A stretch of 64,000 bases of DNA. Origin: Diploscapter coronatus (taxonomy: Eukaryota; Nematoda; Chromadorea; Rhabditida; Rhabditidae). Shown piece by piece: positions 41,211 to 51,900 of this stretch. Every line of letters begins with the position of its first letter. Within the stretch, counting starts at the first letter, position 1. The DNA lies in assembly GCA_964036155.1 (NCBI GenBank), contig OZ038422.1, positions 43,795,201 to 43,859,200 on the forward strand, in the 5' to 3' direction. The notes beneath the pieces were generated by a model, which ran no database searches, was not told the origin of the DNA, and saw nothing but the letters and a program-made list of their open reading frames with translations. A program made the translations under genes and the position numbers.

Positions 41211-41792
41211 ATGAGTGATGGACAATCTGCGAGTCCTCGGAGTGAGTTACGAGACTCTGAATGACGCGATCAGGGCACTCAGGTGACTGTTCAAACGACT
41301 CAGATACAATGGATCCTGGGCCAAGTGCAAATTGCTCACCAATCAAATGGGTATGTATTTTCATTAAATAAAAAAAAATTTTTGGATAAATCACTATCAG
41401 TTAATCTTTGCAACCTATCTTCGGAATGTAGGAAGGCCAGAAAAGATCAAAAGTGCATAGGATGCAATCGTTACGATATCGTTTTGTCCATTTTTATTTT
41501 CAATGTTTGGTTACATTTATCATCATCGCGAAAATATTTATTACGAATATCCAGTTTTATGATGATGGTGCATTATGCTGAAAGCTGATCGTTGCTAATA
41601 AAATTCGTATCTTTTTCCGAAATAAAGAAAACCGAATTGCACGGCGACATGTGGTCAGCCAATCTGCTCTGCACAGATCCTGAACAAAGCGGACATAAAG
41701 CATTTCAAGGTAAGATATTTTATAAAGATTATTTGGATGAAAATTGTAGTTGTAAGTACACAGAACAACAATTCGGCAAGGTTTGTAGATAG
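41211..41792 (+). CDS. small gene of uncertain reading frame
   Basis: I do not recognise it. One consistent model uses exons 41211-41241, 41283-41350, 41628-41709 and 41764-41792. It gives 69 residues starting MSDGQSASPRS and ending FGKVCR. The first intron would be 41 nt, a size used elsewhere here. The third exon, LHGDMWSANLLCTDP, resembles the catalytic-loop motif of CHK/fructosamine-kinase-like phosphotransferases (HGD-W--N), but no other part of such a kinase is present. A second frame starting at ATG 41219 runs across the first intron and is interrupted by one TGA at 41284-41286; it has a coding-like composition (FKRLRYNGSWAKCKLL). The stop at 41792 lies 3 nt from the convergent scramblase stop, so the transcripts must overlap. 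Confidence 0.35.
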
Positions 41793-41794
41793 AA

Positions 41795-43737
41795 TTAGCA
41801 TTCATCTCCGTTATGTTCGAAATAGTTGAAGTCCTAAATATTTTCAAAAATAGTTGAACGAAACTAAACTCAAACTTACAATCAAAAACATTGCACCGAT
41901 AATCGCGGCCTTCGAATTGATATCCATTCCAACTGGGACTGAATTTCGTTCAAATGAACAAATTTGAAGTCATAATTTATTACATGCAACTCTGAAATTG
42001 TCAGCGTCGGTGAATGTCTCCTTGCAACAGCCCTTCCACGTCTTCGTTATCTCTCCGATCTCATTTCCACTCTCATCGTGAATCTGAAATCATTTAAATC
42101 GGTATCGGAAACAGGATAAACGTAGCCTAGCGAAATCTTCCTGATTATGAACGAGGAAATGCTATAAGTTTTGCTGTGATGTATACATTTGGTTGCATAA
42201 GAAGTTTCATACAGCGGCGTGCTATGTAATTTAATTTTTATGTTTGAAGATGTTATTATTATTTTTTAATTTTGATGTTTATTAGAAAAACGTTTCTAAC
42301 CGCAAATTTCTTATCCGCGCAAGTAGCGAATTTGCATCCACAAGGTCCATCGATTCTGAAAATGCGTCCCCCAGTCAATTCGAGAGTGTAGTGAGGATAG
42401 GCACATCCACATTGCTGCCACACTTTGGCGACCACCCCCTGTTGCGTGGAGATGGCGCATTCGTCTCGACAGCAGTCGCAGCACGCACACATCTGATTTC
42501 CAGAACAGCACTTGCACGGCCGATACACAGTGATAACCTCCTATGTAATTATTTATAATCTTCAAAAGTAATAATTGTATTCATAGGTAAGCCGGAAAAG
42601 GACCTCACAGTCCAATGAATAAGTAGTTTTACCATTAGAGTATAGGGCTGATAGGAGAAATTGAGATCTTTTCCGAGTTGTCAACCCATAAACTTTTGAA
42701 AGCGTTTTTATCACACACTAAGTTTCTGCATGGACTAACTTTTGTGCAGAAATGGGCATGAAAGACGGAAGGCCTTGATAACTTATGAAATTATTCCGGA
42801 AAAAATCACCTTATTCGAATTATCTCGTATGTGCATGATAAAAGTTCGATATTTTCCGAGAAAATTCCTCGAGCAACAATCCGATTCTTCTGCTGCATAG
42901 AATAGCTGAACTTCAATGTAGTCATCTTTTGGAAATTTAATTTAAAGTTTCTACCTCGTAATTGCTCGTGTTTCTTAATGAATATTTATTCTTCGTTTCA
43001 TATCCAAGTATGGCTTCTAGCTTTTCAATTTTCTGCAATTATTTTTACACCATAGTATAGGAATTTTCAATTATCATTTTATCGTGTTTATGCTATAGAA
43101 ATGAGAACAAGAATACAACGGCGCACAATCATTTGGAACATTGCATGACCTTAGAGATGCTACGCTTATCGATTATTTGAGGAACAAGTTTCCTAGAATT
43201 TTACTTTCATAATTGGATAGCTATATCCCTCCAAGTTTCGTTTAGGTTTCTTCTTGGAAATTAGTTTTGTGAGGGGAATAAAGTTATGCATTATCCCAAA
43301 CTTTCGAGCCCCACTACACCGAAAATGACAGATAGCATTCAGCGTACCTGTTTGATTATGATCTGATCGAGGTGAGCAAGTGCTTCGAGACCAGAAGGCA
43401 TTCCGACCATGTGTCCTGGAGGATAATTGTATACCTTTGTTGTTAATCGATTAAGCTTTATTAGCTAAGGTTTTTAAAACTTGGGGATCATTTTCAAATA
43501 TGACCAAAACTGAATATAACTTTAGATCTCTTGAATCTTATCTAAATTAGGATGCTGGAAAATTAATTACGCTTGCTCTTTTCACAAGCTTTAAAACTCC
43601 TTTAGCAAGATCTAAGCAAAACGTTAGTTAGATTTAAAAAAAAAATCATAAGAGAAACCTGGTTGATTAGTAATGGTCATCTGCATTTGATCTGCGCCGA
43701 CTGGCTGATAGTTGTAGCTTCCGATTGGTTTCGACAT
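41795..43737 (-). CDS. phospholipid scramblase (PLSCR family)
   Basis: 8 exons, 252 residues: 43737-43659, 43415-43348, 43032-42955, 42905-42810, 42540-42301, 42083-41984, 41938-41880, 41833-41795. Scramblases move lipids between membrane leaflets in a calcium-dependent way and also act in signalling. The beta-barrel core is recognisable: LEAILGYETKNKYSL, LFYAAEESDCCSRN, ITVYRPCKCC, IFRIDGPCGC, ADKKFAV-type ending. The cysteine cluster (KCCSGNQMCACCDCC) corresponds to the palmitoylated motif. The calcium-binding segment is DADNFRVAFPVGMDI, and the C-terminal helix is AAIIGAMFLIDF. The N-terminus is short and lacks the Pro-rich PPxY region of human PLSCR1. An acceptor (TGCCAG) lies 1 nt before the ATG, consistent with trans-splicing. 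Confidence 0.93.
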
Positions 43738-43738
43738 T

Positions 43739-45243
43739 CTGGCAGGCAATGACCTATTTATAACAATTTGCAGTCACAGGCATTTTTGATGATGGCCAAT
43801 TTCTAACGCACATTAGTCGCTGTTTTGGAAGATAGAGCAGAATAAACATTCAACGATTTTTGTTATTATTAATAAAAAATCGCAGAAATATTCCGGCAGC
43901 TGAAGAGTTTACGAATTCAATACACATGCTAGAGCTGGTCTAATGGAAGTAAAACTTAATTTTTCACTCATTTGTTGCTGAAAGGTAGAAGAAATGGAGT
44001 TTTATGAAGATATATAACTTTACATTAGTCTTAAACAATATATGAATGAAAACATCTTGAAGTGCACTATAACATGGTTTTTTGTTCGAAGAAAGGCATT
44101 TTTCATGAAGTAAAGACGGAAGAATCAGTTGAAAATTTTGCACTTTTTACATTTGCTGCATTTGAAACTTACTAATATTCGTTAGATCAAATAAGTGATA
44201 AATTTAAATCAAATGCAAAATAAAAGTTTTAAAATTGCAACTATTCTAAGTAAAATAAAAGTGCAACACACTTAGTTTGGAATATTTATGGCAGAAGGGA
44301 ATGTTTTGAGTTGAAAAAGAGCAATGTCCAAAGAAAAAGACTGCAATCTCATAGCCAGCCTCTTTTCAGGCAGCTAACCAGAAAGACAGACGGACGTTCG
44401 CATTCTCCTCTCTTCAGCGATCGATTTTCGTGAAGTCTGTTAAATTGATGCCATTCGTTTCCTCACACAAACCCATCTCTTCGCTTAATTATCCCCTCCA
44501 AGGACGTAGCGATTTTTTCTATGCACCTTTAAAAATGAAATAATTTTATATGAGAATAAATTATGCCATTTTAAAGAATAATTAAATTTCATTAAGCTGT
44601 AGTTGTAAATTTGTCACATGTTGGGATATTGGATTGGACAAATAATGAAAGTTTACGAAGTTTCAGCCGGATTTTGCATTACAAATTACTGAACAAAAAT
44701 TAGAAAGTCTTGCAAAACATTAGAGTGCCACTGAAACGTATAAACATCTAAAGAACTCTTACTTGGAATAATTTTAGATTTAGATGAAAGAATAGTTCAA
44801 TACTGCTGAGTCTTCACAAGAATTATAACATTTCGATGAAATGAAGTGAATAGATCTTTGTTTTTATTTAAATTTTATTCATCAACATTAATGAAATTTC
44901 ACTATCATTCAATTTGTAAAAAGTGTTAAATTTATTTATTTTACAAATTTAAAATTAAAATACCATGTTATTTTTCCTCTCAAAAATAAGCAGCTTTTCG
45001 GCTTGATAAAACTGACCTGATTTGCAAGAAAGAGCAGACTGGCTAAAACCAAAGTGCGAAAGAAACTTTCAAGCAAGGGCCTTATCAGTGCGGCGGAAAT
45101 GCGTGGGCCAAGTATAAATAGATCAGCTATAAGAATACCGAGAAGAATAGCGACAATTTATCAGGTACAATTGAGACCAGCAATAACTTTTCCTATTTTT
45201 ACCTTCATTATCCATACATTTTTTATTATTGCTCAATGTTCAG
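43739..45243. other. divergent intergenic region
   Basis: AT-rich, with no exon chain seen. It ends on the plus strand at TCAATGTTCAG (45243), a candidate SL acceptor for the next gene. Confidence 0.5.
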
Positions 45244-45263
45244 AAGACTTTATTGTGAGTATA

Positions 45264-45678
45264 ATGGCAATGAAGCCCTGCCTCATACATCAATCTTCAA
45301 CAGGTTCAAAGACGAACTTGGAGCCGAATTCCCCGCAACAGCAACGACATAATCGGGTGTTCATAATTCAATTGCCCGATGATACGTCGAAAATTTATGT
45401 GAGTAATTTTCCAAGTTGAAATGTGGAATAGATCAGAATCATTGCATCTTGTGTTCTTTTTCCTTACTATTTTATTCAGCTCGTGCAATTTTTTTTTATC
45501 TCTAAACAAGTTTAACTTTCATCTTCATCTGTAGTTTCAGAACTTGGATCGAGCAGATTCCATGGATAATCTTAGCATCAATTCGCGACGATTCAACTCA
45601 CCAATGATGTTCTTTATCTTGATGTTCTTACTTTTCGTTATTTTATTGTTGTTTTTAGCGTTCGAATGGGCGTTTTGA
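45264..45678 (+). CDS. small tail-anchored membrane protein, unknown function
   Basis: Two exons, 45264-45398 and 45541-45678, give 90 residues. I do not recognise the family. Residues 1-27 are polar and Gln/Asn/Ser-rich. RVFIIQLPDDTSKIY follows, then a Ser/Asn linker (DSMDNLSINSRRF) and a single C-terminal hydrophobic helix (about 66-85: MMFFILMFLLFVILLLFL) ending FEWAF. There is no signal peptide, so a tail-anchored topology with a cytosolic N-terminus is likely. The ATG at 45264 is chosen because an acceptor at 45243 lies 20 nt before it. A canonical AATAAA follows the stop by 31 nt. Coding status rests on splice phase, the helix and these flanking signals. Confidence 0.7.
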
Positions 45679-45709
45679 AAAAAAGGCATTTGTAATCATG
45701 TAAATATGC

Positions 45710-45715
45710 AATAAA
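45710..45715 (+). terminator. polyadenylation signal AATAAA
   Basis: Canonical hexamer 31 nt after the stop codon of the small tail-anchored protein gene. Confidence 0.6.
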
Positions 45716-46372
45716 AACTTATCTTATTACACATCTTTGATCGAATATCGCAGGAATTTTCCATTATACAAACGAAAAAAAAAGAATTTCAACTTTCAAA
45801 ATATTCGAATTGTTACTAAGTTTCAAAGACAAACAATGAAGACTTGAATCATGAGTTTAGGTTTAACAGATCAGACGTATATATCAAAATATACTAAGTT
45901 ACTCAACTAGCAAATACTTTTCATGCACCTTCAAATTGAAAACGCAAGATTTGGAAAAGTTCGTTTTCGGAATAGATCATGCACGTTGTGTAGAACAAGT
46001 TCGTAAGGCTGATGTCTTATCAAATTTGGCAACCTCACTAAGGAGTCCACTTTTAGCAGTGAGACATCAAAAACGGTAAATTGGTTTGTACTGGAAATCA
46101 ATTGCGTAAATGGAGATACTTTTCTAGCTAACATTTCGAATAAAATAGGAAGAAAGTGAGATTAGAGAGTTATCTTTTGCAATAGTGTGCTCACTTCGAC
46201 GAGCAATAAACGAGTGTTCGGTGATAGACTGATGATAACAGATCACGTCCAGTGGCTGACTTAAACGGCTGCTTTATCGCACTACACATTGGACCGACAA
46301 AATACATATTTTGAGCGCAACCACTGCCGAAGATGTATTTCATTACATGATGCAATAATTTTTATACAATTC
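45716..46372. other. intergenic
   Basis: No coding exon is seen. It separates two genes whose 3' ends face each other. Confidence 0.5.
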
Positions 46373-47688
46373 TCAAAGAATAGTAATTGAAGCAATCCTT
46401 CGTTGTATGGATAAAACTTGATTGATGATTGGAACCACAACATTGCTTCTTGTTTTCCTATTTCCTATCATAAATGATAGCGGTACGATCAAGCACGTTA
46501 AGTATGCTTCCATCACATAGATTAAGTTTGCCAATTGTATATAGTTTACCGGTCGTAGTATGCAACACATAACCGTTAGTACTGGTAATGTCATCTAAAA
46601 TTACTTTTAAGCTCATATTTGTTAAATGCTTGCAATCAGTGTTGGGTGGAAAGTGCATTTTCATATTTCGGGAGCCGGAAACGAAAGTAAAAACAAGGAT
46701 AAGAATTGCGGAAAATAGATACGGAAGCGGGAAACTTCAAAATTGACCGGAAGAAATCGGAAAATTTCGAAAATGAAAACAGAATTCCCACCCGAAACTG
46801 CTTACAATATTCACGCATGCGATAGGTATAGTCTGATAGACTATGCGAGTGGATTTTTTGATATTGTACGGTATGAGTTCCTGTTTCTTCTCGACATTTC
46901 GCAGTATCATGGTATAACCATAGATAACAAATGACTATGAGAAATCGCAAAGAAATTTCTGCCTAAGTTATTGAGGTGCACTGAAAGATTCTTCTAAATA
47001 TAATTCCATTACCCCAGCTCTATATAAAATTGTAGCCCGATCTTGTTCCAAGGTATATCGTTAAGATATATCAGAAAGAAATCCAAACTCGATGACATAA
47101 TGTTACCAATTGGCATTGAAATAAATACATAAACGCAAATATATAGCATGAAATTCATTTGAATTAAATTTTCATACCAATTGTGTTTTGAGTGGAGCCA
47201 TTTAAATCTATTAAAAATCACGCACATTCGTTGCACACAAAGAGCCGAATCTAATACAATTGTTGTTCCTAAATTACAATTTAACATTCACTAATTAATT
47301 AAGTTCAATTTACCAGGTCCAGATCTAGCCAACTCGATGAAATATATGACAATTTCGTCAATAATTTCATCAAATTCTGTATAATATCCTATAATTCCAC
47401 AGATATATCCAGCAGGTAGAAATACAACAACAGTAGAGAAAGAAACAAATTCCATCAAAATTATGATTATAAAGTAAGGTGCCTAATATCCTAATGGAAT
47501 AATTTGGCGATTTTTTACCTTACCTCTCTATCATAATTATATTTATCGAATAGGGACCGAATGAATATGACATGTAGAATTATGAAAAATAGGACCAGAA
47601 TTAGAATTACCACTAAATACCCAATAATAATGACATCGTCGTGTATCGAATCTGAATTGATATCTGTAGAATTTTCGCTAATGTTCAT
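46373..47688 (-). CDS. seven-helix chemoreceptor-like gene, middle unresolved (possibly broken)
   Basis: Exons 47688-47524, 47482-47314 and 47268-47013 join in phase. They encode a glycosylatable N-terminus (MNISENSTD), helix 1 (VIIIGYLVVILILVLFFIIL), helix 2 (FIIIILMEFVSFSTVVVFL), helix 3 ending SALCVQRMCVIFNRF in the DRY-like position, and helix 4 (NLIQMNFMLYICVYVFISM). A last exon, 46594-46373, gives helices 6-7 (MTLPVLTVMCCILRP..., ANLIYVMEAYLTCLIVPLSF) and the cytoplasmic end. The helix 5 exon cannot be joined: the hydrophobic frame ISLRFLIVICYLWLY near 46.95 kb is in the wrong phase for the visible donor at 47012. I therefore cannot tell a missed splice site from a disabled gene. The family is nematode serpentine receptor, class not assigned. 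Confidence 0.6.
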
Positions 47689-48348
47689 GAATTTAGGTTT
47701 TTATGATGATAAATGATTTGTATCTGTTGAAGAATTTTAGAATAATGGACAACATCTGTAAAATGGAAAATTATATGTTTGGTAGTTTCAATATCGCTAA
47801 TTTTAATGAAGGGGTGTGCATATTTTGTGTTTACCTAGGGTTCATGTTTTAGATTTCAGATAGATTACAATTATGAGGACTCATACTTATGATAGTGATC
47901 AAGCTGTTCGGATTTTGATTTTGGAAATTTCGGAATAAAATTTTCAAGAAGCTCTGATTCGGAATCAGAGTCGAGATATCGAACGGTCTTGGTAATGATG
48001 TTATGCAAAAAAATAAAATTAGGTTAATTGTGCTAAACTCTTGGTTAAATGTCATCCTGGGAATAGACATTCTTATTTCGAGACAATGTATTTTTTGTTT
48101 GAGCATACTTAGTTCTTTACACGTTCAATTTAAACTTTTACCCCACGAATGATCATTTTTAAAAATTTCTTATCAATTTTTGAACTGTTTGGTCTCATTT
48201 CTATTCTTGTTTGTTCGTATCTCTGATTTTTTTTGCCATTTTCAAGTGTCTCAATCTGCGTAGAATACAGCAAAATGAAATTGTATCTGATGAAAACCAC
48301 ACTTGAAAAATAGAAGTAAGAATGTGAATAAGGCAGACTTCGGGTCTG
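47689..48348. other. intergenic
   Basis: No supported exon. It contains a 19-nt near-palindrome, CTCTGATTCGGAATCAGAG, at 47952-47970. Confidence 0.45.
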
Positions 48349-48661
48349 TTAGTCATCCGATTGGATATCATCTGGTTGACTGTCTGAAGTCTCTAAATTC
48401 GCTCTCAAGTAGTTCAGCCTTCGCAAATCCCTGTCCTTGCCCTTGTCAGAGTGCATAGATCAGGGTGTCGACGCGGCTTGTGTCAATAACGTGCAATTTG
48501 ATCCTGTTGCAACTTTTATAGCTCACGAATTGAGTAACGTATTGCTTTATAAGTCTTTTACCTAATGAAAAATAAAAATAACGAATTTTTGTCGATAAAG
48601 GTATGAAAAAATACTCACTGCGCTCATAAATATTATTATTCGATGGCAACTCGTTATTCTT
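48349..48661 (-). pseudogene. possible gene fragment with frame break
   Basis: Minus-strand segments 48661-48619 and 48561-48446 join in phase and give a coding-like run (RLIKQYVTQFVSYKSC, then RIKLHVIDTSRVDTLI) that ends in a stop at 48446. The next stretch in another frame, 48456-48349, is also coding-like (DKGKDRDLRRLNYLRANLE). One frameshift separates them, and no intron of plausible size fits. I do not recognise the protein. It could be a relic, or a small gene whose exons I have mis-set. Confidence 0.25.
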
Positions 48662-48829
48662 CTAACATACAACACATACATGCGAAAATGTCACAAAATC
48701 ATATGCATTTGCGCGATAGGCATCTTATTATTGGTGAAAAATAGTTTCCAGTCACGTAGTGTGCTCGTTCGCACCATTTTTATTTTAATTCCTTCTTAAA
48801 TCCCCGATCTATAAATCCCTTTGTTGGAG

Positions 48830-48921
48830 GAGAGCCAACCCCTCCTAATTTTCTCTTTTCTTTTCTTCTCCTGGGGCGGAGCTTCTCTCCACCCAGGAGG
48901 GAATTGGGGGTTGGGCTCTTC
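48830..48921. repeat. GC-rich structured element
   Basis: GAGAGCCAACCCC (48830-48842) pairs with GGGGTTGGGCTCTTC (48907-48921) with one bulge. An inner pair, CTCCTGGG with CCCAGGAG, strengthens the fold. The surrounding DNA is AT-rich and non-coding. Confidence 0.5.
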
Positions 48922-48929
48922 TGCTTCTT

Positions 48930-51900
48930 GTTGTTGTTGTTCTTACTTTGGTATTCGAAAGTTGTTATTTTCCTGCCTAATTTTCCCTGCTACTACAAAT
49001 AAATCGCTGTTAAGATCCGAAAGTGTTGTCACACAATCAAAAGAAAACACACTTCACCGGACACAAGAAAGGCAAACGGAAGCCATTGTTGTCATACGTA
49101 GACCCACTATTATGCAAAATTTACGTTTTTTTGCTAGCATTTTATGGAGTAGTATCCTAAGAATATAAAAATAGAAAATTTTTGAGTTGGAATCATGTTT
49201 AGTAGATTCCTTGAGCTAATTTGCACTTACATCTTATACAAAAGTCTAATTGTTAAGGCAATGGGGCTAGGACCCGCAAGTGATTTTGAGAAATTGAAGA
49301 TGGCGTTTTAAAATTTACACCATTGAATCGAATGTTTTGGAAAGCAATGAGCAGTTTTTCCGTTTCCAAACCGATGCTTCTATCAAAAGTTGTGCATTGC
49401 GTACTTCTGAAAATAACGACTATTGAATTTCGTCAACAATGATTATGTTTACTCTGCTAGATTTCGTTTATTTTATCCAGTTTTTGGACTGTTACGATTG
49501 AGGATTTAGGATCCTCTGAGCAATTATTGTGCATCAAAACAGCTCTGAATCACGGATTGTTAGAAACGTTAGAATACGTCAATTTTGAGCAGTCAATTCA
49601 TGTTTTAAATAACTAACGACGTATTTTTGAGTGAGCAACGAACATACTCATTGTTTTGAGAAAATTCAGAAAATGGACATGGGGAATTCTAAATAGAGTC
49701 GTTTGAAAACTCACATTTACAAATTCATTTAGCAAATATTTTTAGGCCTATAATTTTTTCTATAAAAAATACTCGTTCGCGGTATGTATTGGAGAAATAA
49801 TATGCAGTTGACTTCAATGGGGGATATTTAATTTTCATGGATATTGTCCTGAATTATTTTGAACTAACTTGACTGGATCGAGGGAATTATCTGCTAACTT
49901 CATTCCCCGTTGCTCAAATTGACTGCCTTTTTCCTTCTCGGTTAACTCGACCATTTTTCTTCCTCCTTCCAATTGCCGTTCTTTGTTTTTGTCGCCAGAT
50001 TTCAAGTGGAGTTAGTGACTCTTCGAGAGGTACAAGTGGGTTTTTGTCAAAAAGTATAGGATTATCGCTAACAACTTTTTCTAAGTAACTCGCTTTGTTA
50101 GTGCCATTCGCCTGCGATTTTATCCATTTTTAAACCAAATCTTTGGCGTTCAGCGTTACAAATTTTCCTTCCTTGTTGATAACATGTTTGTTTCCCAATC
50201 AGAACTTCTTTATTTAGAAGAAGTATTGAATTATTATGCGCATTTGATTAACGCAATTCTGAATTAAAAGATGCATAAAAAGTGATATTCTCTATGGGCC
50301 AAATAACTCTATTCTCATTAGTTACGTTTCGATTGCTTGTGATTGTTGTTTTTCGTTGAGCTTCGTTTAGGTGAAAGAGTTTAACGTCGAATGGAATAAT
50401 GGGTGAATAAGAGAGTGGGAAATGGACTGGGTAAATGAGTGGATGTTCCACGTTGGTCTGATGTTCACATCACATTCATTTCCATTGGAAACAGACAATC
50501 AAGGAGGGTTACGCGGGCAAGAGCAAAGTTAATGGATCCCAGGTTCGAAGAATGGAAGCCATTAGATTGGGAGGGAAATTGAAAGAATCAAGGACAGAAC
50601 GAGATTTTCTCGACGTCATTTACCCAGTAGGCTAAATTCATGCTTCTAATAGTGTTTTTTTCCTAAGATCACATTCCACTTTGGTAAATTGTCACTGAAA
50701 TTCACTTACCTTACAAATGATCGATATTTTTTAGAGATGCGGCCTTCTAAAAATACGATTTCCTCTAAAATTTAACAAACCATCGAACAAAACTTGTCAG
50801 AGATGCTACCGAAAAGTTTTCCCGACTATTTACAATTAATCTTGAAATATCCCGTTCTGTGATAAAGTTAAACAGCGGCTAAACATTTCATTTTCGAGAG
50901 TTTGTTTTTGATATTGAGAGAAAAAGATGATCCTCTTGATTTAGCTTTTTGATTGTCGATTTTTGCAAATTTTAGATTCTACACGGTTTCTCGACTTAAA
51001 AGCTTGCTAACGGTAGATAAATTAGCGTAGAAAAACATTCTACTAAAGTGATCGTTAAAAATTTCGAAAAATGAAAGCCACTAAAACCTAGATAATCCAA
51101 CTCATATAATTTTTCGATGTCTTAGATTTTGGCAACTTGAATTTATAGATTTTTTCTTTATAAAAGCTAAAGCATATTTAGAAAAGACTGGGGCGGGATG
51201 TTTTTCCTCTAAATTATAACGCCGAGTGTCTCGATATATCTATGTTGCCATGAAATTCAATTACTGCTGATCTTCACGATGAATGCTGTTTCCTGTTCCT
51301 TATTTGTCGCTGTATGCGGGCGTTTTTACCTTCGTCCTATAAATTGGACAAATTATCTATTTGCCACGTGTGGCTTTTTATTTTTTGCTCCGTCATTTTC
51401 TCTCACTTTCTCAATTCCTCCGCTCCCGTAAATGTCCTGTGGTCTGGGAATAGCCTTCATTAGCAATTTGAACTCCCATTCGTTGCCCGATTCTCCCCGT
51501 AGCCAGTCAGCCAAAGCAGAAACGATTTGCTCCCATCCTTTCCTTGCAGCTCTCCTCTGCCAATTTATGATTTCCCCTATTCACAATAACTAAATTTTCT
51601 CTGAACAAGGGTTTTTTTTGCCGTTGTTGAGCTATGAAAATGCCTCATTTTGAATATGCTAGCATGATCGAAACATCTGAACTTTTTCTTTTTTTCATTT
51701 CCATGTGCTCGTTGACTCGCCAAGATAACCAAATTGACGCATCATTGAGGGACTCTCGAATTTCCTCGGGAACTTCAACTAGCTGTCTGTCAATGTCTTA
51801 CATTTCTGTTGCTTCTTGTCTTACAAATCCAACTATTCTCTGCACTTTGTTCTGTGTGCTTTATTCATTTTAGGTGTATTTTGCATTTGATACTTCCAAT

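Noticed and set aside
41628..41709. Kinase-like HGDMWSAN motif
   Set aside because: No other part of a phosphotransferase domain is present, so I do not call the small gene a kinase.
47952..47970. Near-palindrome CTCTGATTCGGAATCAGAG
   Set aside because: A single short palindrome in AT-rich DNA with no partner sites; kept only as a note.
47849..48106. 85-codon minus-strand frame near the broken receptor
   Set aside because: No membrane helices matching a receptor and no splice link to neighbours.
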